This document shows, piece after piece, positions 35,136-43,079 of a DNA stretch of 64,000 bases (the stretch's first letter is position 1; each line of letters begins with the position of its first letter). The notes under the pieces were generated by a model that was not told the DNA's origin, searched no databases, and worked only from the letters and a program-made list of their open reading frames with translations. The position numbers and the translations under genes are program-made. The stretch comes from Aliiroseovarius sp. S1339 (GTDB lineage: Bacteria; Pseudomonadota; Alphaproteobacteria; Rhodobacterales; Rhodobacteraceae), in assembly GCF_023195695.1 (NCBI RefSeq), contig NZ_JALPQG010000003.1, forward strand, positions 124,001 through 188,000, written 5' to 3'.

Positions 35136-35690
35136 ATGACGGCACAGGAACTAGACGCGATCGGTGAAGATGCAACCTTGCTTCTTGTGGATGATGACGA
35201 GCCTTTCCTGCGCCGCCTTGCGCGCGCCATGGAAAAACGTGGATTCGCACCGGAAACCGCTGGGTCGGTGGCTGCAGGCAAGGCGATAGCAACAGCCCGT
35301 CCGCCTGCCTATGCCGTTGTCGATCTTCGGTTGGAGGATGGCAATGGCCTTGATGTGGTCGAGACCATTCGCGAGAAACGCCCCGACGCCCGGATTGTCG
35401 TTCTGACAGGATACGGAGCGATTGCGACAGCCGTTTCGGCCGTGAAGTTGGGCGCGAGCGATTATCTGTCCAAGCCTGCTGACGCAAATGACATCATGAA
35501 CGCCTTGCTGGCAAAGTCGGACGGACTGCCGCCGCCGCCAGAAAACCCGATGTCAGCAGATCGTGTGCGGTGGGAACATATTCAGCGCGTCTATGAGCTG
35601 TGTGACCGCAATGTGTCTGAAACGGCGCGGCGACTGAATATGCATCGCCGGACCCTTCAGCGTATCTTGGCCAAACGAAGCCCGAAGTGA
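35136..35690 (+). CDS. regA: Redox response regulator RegA/PrrA/ActR
   Basis: A 184-aa DNA-binding response regulator for RegB. The receiver has LLLVDDDEPF (15-24), phospho-acceptor Asp63 in VVDLRLEDG and Lys in YLSKPAD. A proline linker (PPPPE) precedes the Fis-type helix-turn-helix (VSETARRLNMHRRTLQRILAK), which is the invariant C-terminus of this family. CGGAGG precedes the ATG. Its TGA overlaps the ATG of a small lipoprotein gene by one base. Confidence 0.97.
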   Translation: MTAQELDAIGEDATLLLVDDDEPFLRRLARAMEKRGFAPETAGSVAAGKAIATARPPAYAVVDLRLEDGNGLDVVETIREKRPDARIVVLTGYGAIATAVSAVKLGASDYLSKPADANDIMNALLAKSDGLPPPPENPMSADRVRWEHIQRVYELCDRNVSETARRLNMHRRTLQRILAKRSPK

Positions 35691-36040
35691 TGCGGATGTT
35701 TTTTGCAGCTGCGATGGCGGCAGGTCTGTCGGCCTGCGTATCGCCGAGCGGGTCACCCACACAGAAACGCAGTGACGTTACCATCCGTCCCGATATTGCC
35801 GGGCTGCAGGTTGATCCTATCGGACAACGGATCGACTTCGGACGCTCGCCCAAAGGCGTCGTGCCTGTCCTGGATCGCGAAATGGGGCGCCACACCGCGC
35901 TGCCGCTTGACGGTTGCTCGGCGGGCGTTGTGCAGCAGTTGCAATGGGATGATCTGGTGCTGACCTTCAGCCGCGAACGGTTTGTGGGCTGGCGACAAGG
36001 CGCGGCTTTGGCCGGAGCGACTTGCGCCGCTATGGGCTGA
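35690..36040 (+). CDS. Small lipoprotein of unknown function
   Basis: A 116-aa exported protein: short signal peptide with lipobox LSAC (Cys about residue 16), then a small domain with no family I recognise, ending VGWRQGAALAGATCAAMG. Two further cysteines (in DGCSAG and ATCAAMG) might form a disulfide. ATG 35690 shares its A with the regA stop (TGATG), so it is translationally coupled to regA. It could relate to RegA targets or simply ride on the operon. It overlaps the convergent GNAT gene by 11 bp. Confidence 0.7.
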   Translation: MRMFFAAAMAAGLSACVSPSGSPTQKRSDVTIRPDIAGLQVDPIGQRIDFGRSPKGVVPVLDREMGRHTALPLDGCSAGVVQQLQWDDLVLTFSRERFVGWRQGAALAGATCAAMG

Positions 36041-36497
36041 TCATATAGCACTTTCGATCAAGCGTATTGGTCAGTTCGTGCGTTTTGAACCCCATCGCCT
36101 CGTAGTACGCAATTCCCAACGGATTATCCCGACCAATGGAAGCCTCGATCTTCTTGATCCCAGCGTCACGGGCGGCAGCCAAGCTGTCTGCAAACAGTAA
36201 ACGCCCGATCCCACCCCGTCCGGCGTCCAGTGCCACATAGGTTCCGATTTCCCCCCAACCTTGGGGAGTGCCATAAGGATTATGCGCCTTGGGCAGGATC
36301 AGAGACTGAAAACCAACGATGCGCCCTGCGTCGTCTTCGGCAATCGAACAACGGATATTGTCTGGATTCTGGATGTAATTGGCCCGCATGTGTTCTGGGC
36401 TACGGGGTCGTGCACTGCGCCAACTGATTAGGATTGGAGTGATCACAGCACTCATCCCTTCGGCATCTTCGGCACGCGCTTGTCGCGTGGTGATCAT
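36030..36497 (-). CDS. GNAT family N-acetyltransferase
   Basis: A 155-aa acetyltransferase of the GNAT fold. The acetyl-CoA pyrophosphate loop is DAGRGGIGRLLFADSLAAA (near 92-110), followed by the NPLGIAYYEAMGFK strand-helix typical of small-molecule acetylases (phosphinothricin-like subgroup). The substrate is unknown. Its ATG overlaps the stop of the HD-hydrolase gene (ATGA), so the two are coupled. Confidence 0.85.
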   Translation of the reverse strand: MITTRQARAEDAEGMSAVITPILISWRSARPRSPEHMRANYIQNPDNIRCSIAEDDAGRIVGFQSLILPKAHNPYGTPQGWGEIGTYVALDAGRGGIGRLLFADSLAAARDAGIKKIEASIGRDNPLGIAYYEAMGFKTHELTNTLDRKCYMISP

Positions 36498-37090
36498 GTC
36501 ATCTGGCCCAACAACACATTGTGGCGAACGGAAAAGTCGCGCCGCACGTCTGCGGGCGGGCGGAGTGTTATGGACATGCCCGCAATCTGGTTGGGGTCGG
36601 GCGTCCCGAAAAACTTGTTTGATTCTTCAACCGTAAAGCCCGCGATCTGCGTCGCCTCCAGCCATGCCGAAATCCGATCCGCTTTCTTGATCGCTTTCTT
36701 GATCGTATCGGGCAGCTTGGCGGGCAGGCCGAATTTGACGTGGATGGCGGTCATCAGCCGGTCGTCAAGTTCTCCATACGCCGGACCAACCGCGGATTTG
36801 ACCGGCGAGATCATGTCGCCGATTACATATTCCGGTGCGTCATGAAGAAGGGCCGCCAGACGCCATTTGTTCGGTGCTTTAGGGTTCATGCGGGAATAAA
36901 GCGCCTCGACCAGCAGCGAGTGTTCGGCAACCGAATAGGGAAAATCGCCATGGGTCTGCCCGTTCCAACGCGCAACAAAGGCCAGCCCGTGGGCGATGTC
37001 CTCGATCTCGATATCCATCGGAGTCGGGTCCAGCAGGTCCAGACGACGACCGGACAGCATCCGTTGCCATGCGCGGGGTTGTTTGGGCAT
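36494..37090 (-). CDS. HD-domain hydrolase, YfbR-like
   Basis: A 198-aa HD-superfamily metal phosphohydrolase. The metal ligands are His57 (VAEHSLL) and His83-Asp84 (LLHDAPEYVIGDM), with a downstream Asp in KKADRISAW. The closest functional parallel is YfbR, a 5'-deoxynucleotidase, but the substrate is not proven. AGGAGA precedes the ATG. Divergent from ahcY, 136 bp apart. It is coupled to the GNAT gene. Confidence 0.82.
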   Translation of the reverse strand: MPKQPRAWQRMLSGRRLDLLDPTPMDIEIEDIAHGLAFVARWNGQTHGDFPYSVAEHSLLVEALYSRMNPKAPNKWRLAALLHDAPEYVIGDMISPVKSAVGPAYGELDDRLMTAIHVKFGLPAKLPDTIKKAIKKADRISAWLEATQIAGFTVEESNKFFGTPDPNQIAGMSITLRPPADVRRDFSVRHNVLLGQMT

Positions 37091-37147
37091 CTCGTGGTCT
37101 CCTCGCGTGTTCAGGGGCGCACTCTGGTGTTTTTGCGCGCCAAGTCA

Positions 37148-37174
37148 ATTGGCGTTGATTGCCAGCACGCCAAT
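37148..37174. promoter_or_regulatory. Inverted repeat in the ahcY/HD-hydrolase divergent promoter region
   Basis: ATTGGCGT (37148-37155) and ACGCCAAT (37167-37174) form a perfect 8-bp inverted repeat with an 11-base spacer, about 50 bp before the ahcY start. A two-turn spacing between half-site centres suits a dimeric repressor. Confidence 0.4.
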
Positions 37175-37226
37175 AGAATGATACGGCACCAGCCAAACGC
37201 ACCGGGTTCTGTATCGGAGAAACACC

Positions 37227-38618
37227 GTGACCAAAGATTATATCGTGAAAGACATCAACCTTGCCGAATTTGGTCGCAAGGAGCTGAATATTGCCGAAAC
37301 CGAAATGCCGGGCCTGATGGCTTTGCGCACGGAATACGGCGAAAGCCAACCGTTGAAGGGCTCGCGGATCGTTGGGTCGCTGCATATGACCATTCAGACT
37401 GCCGTGTTGATCGAAACGCTGGTGGCGCTGGGTGCCGATGTGCGCTGGGCGTCGTGTAACATCTTCTCGACCCAGGATCACGCTGCGGCGGCGATTGCCG
37501 CAGGCGGCACGCCGGTCTTTGCGATCAAGGGCCAGTCGCTGGAAGAGCATTGGGATTATCTGGACCGCTCGTTCATGTTCCCCGAGGGTCCGAACCTGAT
37601 CCTGGATGATGGTGGCGATGCCACGCTTTACATCCTGCTGGGTGCACGTGTTGAAAACGGTGAAACGGACCTGATCGAAACGCCCACCTCGGAAGAGGAA
37701 GTGGCGGTCTTTGCCCAGATCAAGAAGCGCATGAAGGCCAGCCCCGGTTGGTTCACCAAGATGCGCGATCAGATCAAAGGCGTGTCCGAGGAAACGACCA
37801 CTGGCGTTCACCGCCTGTATGATCTGGTGAAGCAAGGCCAGTTGCCGTTCCCCGCGATCAACGTGAATGACTCCGTCACCAAGTCGAAATTCGACAACAA
37901 ATATGGATGTAAAGAATCTCTGGTCGATGGCATCCGCCGCGCCACCGACACGATGATGGCCGGCAAGGTTGCCGTTGTCTGTGGCTACGGTGATGTGGGC
38001 AAGGGTTCTGCCGCATCGCTTAGCGGTGCTGGTGCCCGGGTGAAAGTCACCGAAATCGACCCTATTTGTGCGCTGCAAGCCGCAATGGACGGGTTTGAGG
38101 TTGTGACGCTGGAAGACGCCGTGGCGGACGCCGACATCTTCATCACCACCACCGGCAACAAGGACGTGATCCGTATCGAGCATATGCGCGCGATGAAGGA
38201 TATGGCGATCGTTGGCAATATCGGCCACTTCGACAACGAAATCCAAGTTGCCAGCCTGAAGAACCACAAGTGGACCAACATCAAAGAGCAGGTGGACATG
38301 ATCGAGATGCCGTCTGGCAATCGTCTGATCCTGCTGTCCGAGGGTCGTCTGCTGAACCTCGGCAACGCAACCGGCCACCCGTCCTTCGTGATGTCAGCGT
38401 CGTTCACCAACCAAGTGCTGGCGCAGATCGAGCTTTGGACCAAAGGCGAAGAATACAAGAACGATGTCTACATCCTGCCCAAGCATCTGGACGAAAAAGT
38501 TGCCCGTCTGCATCTGGACCGGATCGGCGTGAAACTGTCCAAACTGAGCAGCGAGCAGGCCTCCTATATCGGCGTCACGCCAGAAGGGCCGTTCAAGCCC
38601 GAGCATTATCGCTACTGA
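37227..38618 (+). CDS. ahcY: S-adenosylhomocysteinase
   Basis: Splits S-adenosylhomocysteine into adenosine and homocysteine, keeping methylation going. The NAD-binding loop is [14 protein letters not shown] (near 250), with substrate residues in [10 protein letters not shown] and [14 protein letters not shown] and the C-terminal Lys-Tyr tail PFKPEHYRY. At 463 aa it carries the bacterial insert. The start is GTG 37227 with GGAGA upstream. Followed 9 bp later by the extensin-like gene. No SAH riboswitch is recognisable in the leader. Confidence 0.97.
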   Translation: MTKDYIVKDINLAEFGRKELNIAETEMPGLMALRTEYGESQPLKGSRIVGSLHMTIQTAVLIETLVALGADVRWASCNIFSTQDHAAAAIAAGGTPVFAIKGQSLEEHWDYLDRSFMFPEGPNLILDDGGDATLYILLGARVENGETDLIETPTSEEEVAVFAQIKKRMKASPGWFTKMRDQIKGVSEETTTGVHRLYDLVKQGQLPFPAINVNDSVTKSKFDNKYGCKESLVDGIRRATDTMMAGKVAVVCGYGDVGKGSAASLSGAGARVKVTEIDPICALQAAMDGFEVVTLEDAVADADIFITTTGNKDVIRIEHMRAMKDMAIVGNIGHFDNEIQVASLKNHKWTNIKEQVDMIEMPSGNRLILLSEGRLLNLGNATGHPSFVMSASFTNQVLAQIELWTKGEEYKNDVYILPKHLDEKVARLHLDRIGVKLSKLSSEQASYIGVTPEGPFKPEHYRY

Positions 38619-38627
38619 TTCTGCGCG

Positions 38628-39377
38628 ATGAGCGAAGAGAAACAGCGCCACCCCGTTCTTCGCTGGGTGGCGCTGTCTGTTTTATCGGCGATTTTCTCAG
38701 CCGCGCTGTTCAGTCTTGTGGCGCTGTGGGTGTTGCTACGACCCGATGGGCCATTGCCAGATCATTGGAACCCAACGAAACGGCTGACAGTCGCCGCCCC
38801 GGTCACGTTTGTCACTCGCGTTCAGATGATGCGCGCGCTGGGTGACATTGCGGAATGCCGCGCCGTTCTGGATCAAGCGGGTGTCGCGTTTGCGCCGATG
38901 AGCGACCTTGAAGTGGACGAAAACTGTGGCATCGCGGGGCGTGGGCAGCTGTCGGGTTTGGCCAATTCGCGGTTGAATAGGGTCGAAACGCGCTGCGCCA
39001 CGGCTTTGCGTCTGACGATGTGGGAGGAGCACGTGGTCCAACCCGCAGCGCGCGATTTGCTGGGCAGCGAAGTCGCTGCGATCACACAGATCGGCAGCTA
39101 TAACTGCCGCAAGATGCGCACCAGTCGCGGATCAGACGGACGGTGGAGCAGCCATGCCAAGGCCAACGCCATCGACATCACAGGTGTGCGGCTGGCCGAT
39201 GGTCGCCGACTAACATTGCTAGAAGATTGGGATAGCGACGGCCCCGAAGCAGAATTTCTGCGACGCATTTGGCGTGGGTCATGCGACTGGTTTCGGCTGG
39301 TGCTTGGGCCAGACTATAATCAACTGCACGCCGACCATCTTCATCTGGAAAACACCGGCTGGGGCTTTTGCCGGTAG
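38628..39377 (+). CDS. Extensin-like C-terminal domain protein
   Basis: A 249-aa protein with one N-terminal membrane segment (about 14-37) and a periplasmic extensin-like domain (about 75-249). The domain has GSYNCR, then SSHAKANAIDITG and HADHLHLENTGWGFCR, resembling D,D-/L,D-carboxypeptidase metal sites (His, Asp, His). A peptidoglycan-hydrolysing role is plausible but unproven. Several cysteines suggest disulfides. It starts 9 bp after ahcY and likely shares its transcript. Confidence 0.82.
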   Translation: MSEEKQRHPVLRWVALSVLSAIFSAALFSLVALWVLLRPDGPLPDHWNPTKRLTVAAPVTFVTRVQMMRALGDIAECRAVLDQAGVAFAPMSDLEVDENCGIAGRGQLSGLANSRLNRVETRCATALRLTMWEEHVVQPAARDLLGSEVAAITQIGSYNCRKMRTSRGSDGRWSSHAKANAIDITGVRLADGRRLTLLEDWDSDGPEAEFLRRIWRGSCDWFRLVLGPDYNQLHADHLHLENTGWGFCR

Positions 39378-39416
39378 GATGGCCCCACACCATTGCGGGT
39401 GCAGGGCCAAGTTGGA

Positions 39417-40619
39417 TTAGTCACCAAATCCGAAGGTCTCGGTCACATAGTCGATGTCTTTGTCGCCACGGCCCGACAGGTTGATCAGGATCGACTTGCC
39501 GGGGTTTTTCGGTGCTTCGCGCATCGCAAAGGCGACGGCGTGCGCGCTTTCTAGTGCCGGGATGATCCCCTCATGACGGCTGAGCGCATAGAAAGCATCC
39601 AGCGCCTCTTTGTCATTGGCAGAGGTATAGTTGGCCTTACCAGTGCGATAGAGATGCGCGTGCTCTGGCCCGACACCGGGGTAATCCAGACCCGAGGCGA
39701 CCGTGTGCACAGGCGCGGGATCACCCTTTTCGTCCTTCAGAACCATGGTGCGGAAGCCGTGGATATCGCCATCTTCGCCAAACGAGATGGTCGCGGCGTG
39801 ATCGCCCAGCTTGGACGACGTGCCCATCGGCTCCACCCCATGCAGCGATACGTCTTCATCGTCGATAAAGCCCGAAAACAGGCCCATCGCGTTCGACCCG
39901 CCGCCGACACAAGCCGCGACCATATCTGGCAGCCCGCCGGTCATCTCAAGGAACTGCTCGCGCGACTCGACGCCCACGATGTGCTGAAAATCACGCACGA
40001 TCAGCGGGAAGGGATGGGGGCCGACGACCGACCCGATGGCGAAAAGTGCTGTGTCCGCCTGACCCATATAGCTTTCAAAGGCGCTGTCCACAGCCTCTTT
40101 CAGCGAACGTCCGCCGAACCCCACAGGCACAACTGTAGCACCCAGAAGCTTCATCCGGGTGACGTTCGGGGCTTCTTTGGCAATGTCGATTTCGCCCATG
40201 TGAATTTCGCACTCCAGCCCGAAATAGGCGGCAGCGGTCGCCAAGGCGACCCCGTGTTGCCCCGCACCAGTTTCGGCCATCAGCTTTTTCTTGCCCATGA
40301 ACTTGGCCAGCAAACCCTCGCCCATACAGTGGTTCAGCTTGTGCGCGCCCGTGTGGTTCAGATCTTCGCGCTTGGCGTAAATCTGTGCACCATTTGACAG
40401 GTTCGAAAGGTTCTTGAGGTAAGAGATCGGCGTGGGCCGCCCCTGGAAATGTTTGCGGATATGGCGCAGCTCGGCAATGAAATCGGCTGATTTCGAGATG
40501 CGGTCATACGCCTCGCGAATTTCCTTGAAATGAGGCTCCAGCGGCGGGGGCAGCATCGCGCCACCGTAATTGCCGAACATGCCGTCACGGGTCGGAGTGG
40601 ATTTTAGATATGATGCCAT
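39417..40619 (-). CDS. trpB: Tryptophan synthase beta-subunit homologue (solitary, divergent TrpA-contact segment)
   Basis: A 400-aa PLP enzyme of the TrpB family. The catalytic set is intact: Lys94 (HTGAHK), Glu116 (AETGAGQHG), phosphate loop CVGGGSNA and the C-terminal LSGRGDKD. However, where canonical TrpB has an N-E-A-L-R-D-W segment contacting TrpA, residues 179-184 read SAFESY, and no trpF or trpA is adjacent. It could be the ordinary subunit, or a TrpA-independent homologue using free indole or another nucleophile. GAGGAC precedes the ATG. Transcribed downstream of, but separated by a terminator from, the LysM gene. Confidence 0.85.
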   Translation of the reverse strand: MASYLKSTPTRDGMFGNYGGAMLPPPLEPHFKEIREAYDRISKSADFIAELRHIRKHFQGRPTPISYLKNLSNLSNGAQIYAKREDLNHTGAHKLNHCMGEGLLAKFMGKKKLMAETGAGQHGVALATAAAYFGLECEIHMGEIDIAKEAPNVTRMKLLGATVVPVGFGGRSLKEAVDSAFESYMGQADTALFAIGSVVGPHPFPLIVRDFQHIVGVESREQFLEMTGGLPDMVAACVGGGSNAMGLFSGFIDDEDVSLHGVEPMGTSSKLGDHAATISFGEDGDIHGFRTMVLKDEKGDPAPVHTVASGLDYPGVGPEHAHLYRTGKANYTSANDKEALDAFYALSRHEGIIPALESAHAVAFAMREAPKNPGKSILINLSGRGDKDIDYVTETFGFGD

Positions 40620-40646
40620 CTTGTCTTATGTCCTCGCTTGCAAGTT

Positions 40647-40657
40647 TGATCAGATCA
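40647..40657. promoter_or_regulatory. Palindrome TGATC-A-GATCA upstream of trpB
   Basis: A perfect 5-bp palindrome around one base, 28 bp upstream of the trpB start. A possible operator; short enough to be chance. Confidence 0.25.
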
Positions 40658-40715
40658 GACAGCGACTTGCCTTTTGTCACAAGGCTAAAATTGCCGCAGG
40701 GGTTGATAAGACAAC

Positions 40716-40745
40716 AAAAAAGCGGCCCGTTGTGACACGGGCCGC
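40716..40745 (-). terminator. Terminator of the BON-LysM gene
   Basis: A 9-bp perfect GC-rich stem (GCGGCCCGT / ACGGGCCGC) with a 6-base loop, followed on the minus strand by TTTTTTGTTGT, 22 bases after the gene's stop. Confidence 0.9.
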
Positions 40746-40767
40746 CCTTGCAGTGATCAAATTCAGA

Positions 40768-41190
40768 TCAGCTGGGAATGCGTAGCTTCTGACCCGGATA
40801 AATCAGGTCAGGGTCTTTCAGCATCGGCTTGTTGGCTTCAAAGATCTCTTTATAGCGCGCGCCGTTGCCGAGCGTCTTTTCAGAGATCGCCCAAAGCGTG
40901 TCACCTTTTTCGACGGTGTGGAATGTCGGGTCGCCTTCCAGATCGGCTTCAACCTCGCCGACGCCTTCAACGTTACCGACGGCCAGAATGACCTTTTCAC
41001 GATCTTCCGCACTTAGGTTTTCGCCACCAGATACGGTGACTTTTTCGCCATCAACTTTGATATCCAGCCCGGTCGTGTCGATGCCAAGATCGGCCACTTC
41101 CTTATTCAGGGTGTCGGCCGATGCGCCTGCGTCATCACCGCCACCAAACAGCGACTTTCCAGCGCCTTTAACAAAACTCCAAAGACCCAT
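40768..41190 (-). CDS. BON-LysM protein, Kbp/YgaU-like
   Basis: A 140-aa protein with a BON domain (about 20-80; DIKVDGEKVTVSG) and a C-terminal LysM domain (about 88-139; HTVEKGDTLWAISEKTLGNG ... LIYPGQKLRIPS). The layout is that of Kbp/YgaU, a cytoplasmic potassium-binding protein in E. coli; there is no signal peptide, so a periplasmic peptidoglycan role is less likely. ATG 41190 has GGAGGA; the longer frame from 41289 adds unrelated residues. Divergent from DUF2853. Confidence 0.88.
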   Translation of the reverse strand: MGLWSFVKGAGKSLFGGGDDAGASADTLNKEVADLGIDTTGLDIKVDGEKVTVSGGENLSAEDREKVILAVGNVEGVGEVEADLEGDPTFHTVEKGDTLWAISEKTLGNGARYKEIFEANKPMLKDPDLIYPGQKLRIPS

Positions 41191-41358
41191 AGGTTCCTCC
41201 ATTACCATAACTTTGTATGAGCGGCATCCTGCGCGAAATGGGCCGGGATGCCTAGGGGGAATACTGGTGTAAATTTTTCCTTTGACCAATTGGTGATTGG
41301 GCCTAGTCTCATCGTCGAATTGGGCTTCGGCCCGTTGGTAAAATTATGGGAGACCAAA

Positions 41359-41700
41359 ATGGGTAAACGTGACGAACTGATTGCAAAGTATGCAGATGAC
41401 CTGAAATCGAAATGTGGCATGACACCGGATATGGACCTTTTGACCAAGGTGACCATCGGTTGTGGCCCCGCGATTTATAACGCCGACGCGTCGACCGTGG
41501 CAGCTGGGCAGGATAGCGAGCTGGAGACTGTGAAAGACAATTTCCTGGTCAAGAAGCTTGGTCTGGCTGATGGTCCGCAATTGATGGATGCAATCAACGC
41601 CGTCATCGAAACTTATGGCCGAAGCGAGCGCAACAAGTATCGCGCCGTCGTTTATTACATGCTGGTCAAGCATTTCGGCAAAGAATCCGTTTACGCCTAA
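41359..41700 (+). CDS. DUF2853 family protein
   Basis: A 113-aa small helical protein of the DUF2853 family, common in Rhodobacterales and of unknown function. The conserved start MGKRDELIAKYADDLK and the TKVTIGCGPAIYNADAS segment identify it. GGGAG precedes ATG 41359; an earlier in-frame ATG at 41248 is in the divergent promoter region. It ends at a good terminator whose T-tail runs into a CtrA-type box. Confidence 0.82.
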   Translation: MGKRDELIAKYADDLKSKCGMTPDMDLLTKVTIGCGPAIYNADASTVAAGQDSELETVKDNFLVKKLGLADGPQLMDAINAVIETYGRSERNKYRAVVYYMLVKHFGKESVYA

Positions 41701-41720
41701 AGCTGTACGGATCATGACAG

Positions 41721-41751
41721 AAGGCGCTGCCATTTCGGCGGCGCCTTTTTT
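41721..41751 (+). terminator. Terminator of the DUF2853 gene
   Basis: An 11-bp stem with one G-U pair (AAGGCGCTGCC / GGCGGCGCCTT), 5-base loop, then a T-run to 41751. Confidence 0.9.
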
Positions 41752-41764
41752 AATGGGACGTTAA
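41750..41764. promoter_or_regulatory. Perfect CtrA box upstream of the candidate small RNA
   Basis: TTAA-TGGGACG-TTAA, the third perfect CtrA match of the window. No protein start lies within 180 bp downstream on the plus strand; on the other side is the end of DUF2853. The obvious candidate target is the structured stretch at 41795-41934. Confidence 0.5.
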
Positions 41765-41794
41765 CATATTGAATTTGAATAGTTTTGTCTGATC

Positions 41795-41934
41795 TTGACA
41801 GTTGCGAACCGACATCGCCCACGCTAGGTTGAATTCGAAGGCTAGGATGGCCGGACCCGAATTTCAAAGTCGCTTGTGGTGCTGGGGAGCACGTGGGGTG
41901 GAAAGGAGGGGCCGAGACGTCAGCCCCTCCTTTC
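41795..41934 (+). ncRNA. Candidate small RNA with terminator-like 3' hairpin
   Basis: Between DUF2853 and the convergent DUF1761 gene lies about 185 bp without a convincing protein but with three hairpins in series. They are 41831-41837 with 41858-41864 (6 bp plus a G-U), 41879-41883 with 41888-41892 (GTGCT / AGCAC, loop GGGG), and a perfect 12-bp stem 41901-41912 with 41923-41934, followed by a T-rich TCTCGTTTG. The last arm contains CCCCTCCTTTC, which could pair with ribosome-binding sites. A CtrA box is 30-45 bp upstream of the assumed start. The start is a guess; the 3' end is better supported. No known family is recognised. Confidence 0.4.
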
Positions 41935-41949
41935 TCGTTTGACAGCATG

Positions 41950-42336
41950 CTAGAACAGGGCAAGCACCAGCCCGATCACCGCGCACCCACCTGCGGCATA
42001 GCCGCCGTCGATCCAGATCAGGCTTTTGTCCCGATCGCCGAACATCACGTTGTTTACGATCCACGGTGCGGCAACAAACAGGCCCAGACCAAGACCCGTG
42101 GTCAGGCCTTTCCCGACGCTATCAATCCCGGCCATGACAAAGATGTGGCGCATCATACCAGCGACGACGATGGCGCTGACGAAAGCGACGATGAAAGGCA
42201 ATGGCGACTTGTCCGTGGGTTGACCGTTTTCGTCCACCGCAATGCCCGTGGCCTTCACCCATGGCTTTGCAAGCGCCATGTACCAAATTGCGCCAAACGC
42301 GTAACCTGCGATGGCTGCGATCAATACCTGCAACAT
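41950..42336 (-). CDS. DUF1761 family membrane protein
   Basis: A 128-aa integral membrane protein with about four hydrophobic segments (3-22, 47-65, 78-96, 108-127), starting MLQVLIAAIAGYAFGAIWYM, the DUF1761 signature including the Trp-Tyr pair. Function unknown. AGGAGGACAG precedes the ATG. Convergent with the candidate small RNA, 15 bp from its hairpin. Confidence 0.8.
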   Translation of the reverse strand: MLQVLIAAIAGYAFGAIWYMALAKPWVKATGIAVDENGQPTDKSPLPFIVAFVSAIVVAGMMRHIFVMAGIDSVGKGLTTGLGLGLFVAAPWIVNNVMFGDRDKSLIWIDGGYAAGGCAVIGLVLALF

Positions 42337-42386
42337 AAACTGTCCTCCTGCGCGCGTTTATGGTGTTGGTAACTATGCCACAAAAC

Positions 42387-42806
42387 CTACTCAGTGTCGC
42401 CAGAAAGCGAGAGGATGATCCCCCACTCCTCTTCCGTTACGGGCTGAACCGACAAGCGCGAGTTGTTGACAAGCACCATGTCTGCCAGGCGCGGGTCATC
42501 CTTGCACATGGCCAGTGTGACGGGTTTTTTCAGTGGCCGCACCGCCTTGATGTCGACGCAGTCCCAGCGTTCGTCATCGGTGGTGCTGTCGGGGTGGCTT
42601 TCCGCGATGACTTCGACAATGCCCACGATCTCTTTTTCTTTCTGCGAGTGATAGAAGAAACCCAGATCGCCGATTTTCATCAGACGCATGAAGTTGCGCG
42701 CCTGGTAATTCCGCACACCGTCCCATTCTTCGCCCTCGTCGCCTTTTGCGACCTGCTGATCCCAGCTCCAGGTCGAAACTTCGGATTTGAACAACCAATA
42801 TGCCAT
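42387..42806 (-). CDS. EVE-domain protein
   Basis: A 139-aa EVE-domain (PUA-like) protein, a fold that binds modified bases. The start MAYWLFKSEVSTWSWD, the WDGVRNYQARNFMR block and GDLGFFYHS are diagnostic. Function in Alphaproteobacteria is not established. ATG 42806 overlaps the YciI stop by one base (TGATG), so it is coupled to that gene. Together with gpsA and tsaD it forms a tight minus-strand run. Confidence 0.9.
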   Translation of the reverse strand: MAYWLFKSEVSTWSWDQQVAKGDEGEEWDGVRNYQARNFMRLMKIGDLGFFYHSQKEKEIVGIVEVIAESHPDSTTDDERWDCVDIKAVRPLKKPVTLAMCKDDPRLADMVLVNNSRLSVQPVTEEEWGIILSLSGDTE

Positions 42807-43078
42807 CAGCCGACCACCCGCTTCCATTGTTCAATACGGACGTCCGCGAACAAGCCTGCCTTCGCATAGGGGTCGTTGTCCGCCCATGCCTGTGCGGCGT
42901 CCCTGTCTGCCACATCAAGGATCAGAAGTGATCCGCACATCGTGCCATCAACGTCAAGAAACGGGCCAGCTTGGGTGACAACGCCAGTGTTCTTAATATA
43001 CGCCAGATGCGCTTCGCGATTGGCTTTACGGATTTCGATTGCACCGGGCTTGTCGGTGCAGATGATGGCTACGAGCAT
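42806..43078 (-). CDS. YciI-like protein
   Basis: A 90-aa ferredoxin-fold protein of the YciI family. His24 (EAHLAYIK) and Asp in PFLDVDGTMCGSLLILD are the conserved pair. Some family members are dehydrohalogenase-like, but most have no known role. Its strong AAGGAGG sits inside the last codons of gpsA, one base apart from it, so the two are co-translated. Confidence 0.9.
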   Translation of the reverse strand: MLVAIICTDKPGAIEIRKANREAHLAYIKNTGVVTQAGPFLDVDGTMCGSLLILDVADRDAAQAWADNDPYAKAGLFADVRIEQWKRVVG

Positions 43079-43079
43079 G

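Noticed and set aside
37091-37226. SAH riboswitch ahead of ahcY
   Set aside because: The conserved core sequences of the known SAH riboswitch are absent and the leader is short; only a DNA-type inverted repeat is seen.
36879-38378. 499-codon minus-strand open frame opposite ahcY
   Set aside because: It is fully antisense to a strongly conserved ahcY and its translation shows no family motif. Long antisense frames arise from GC-rich third positions.
39380-39409. Terminator between the extensin-like gene and trpB
   Set aside because: TGGCCC and GGGCCA can pair, but the stem is interrupted and there is no T-run on either strand.
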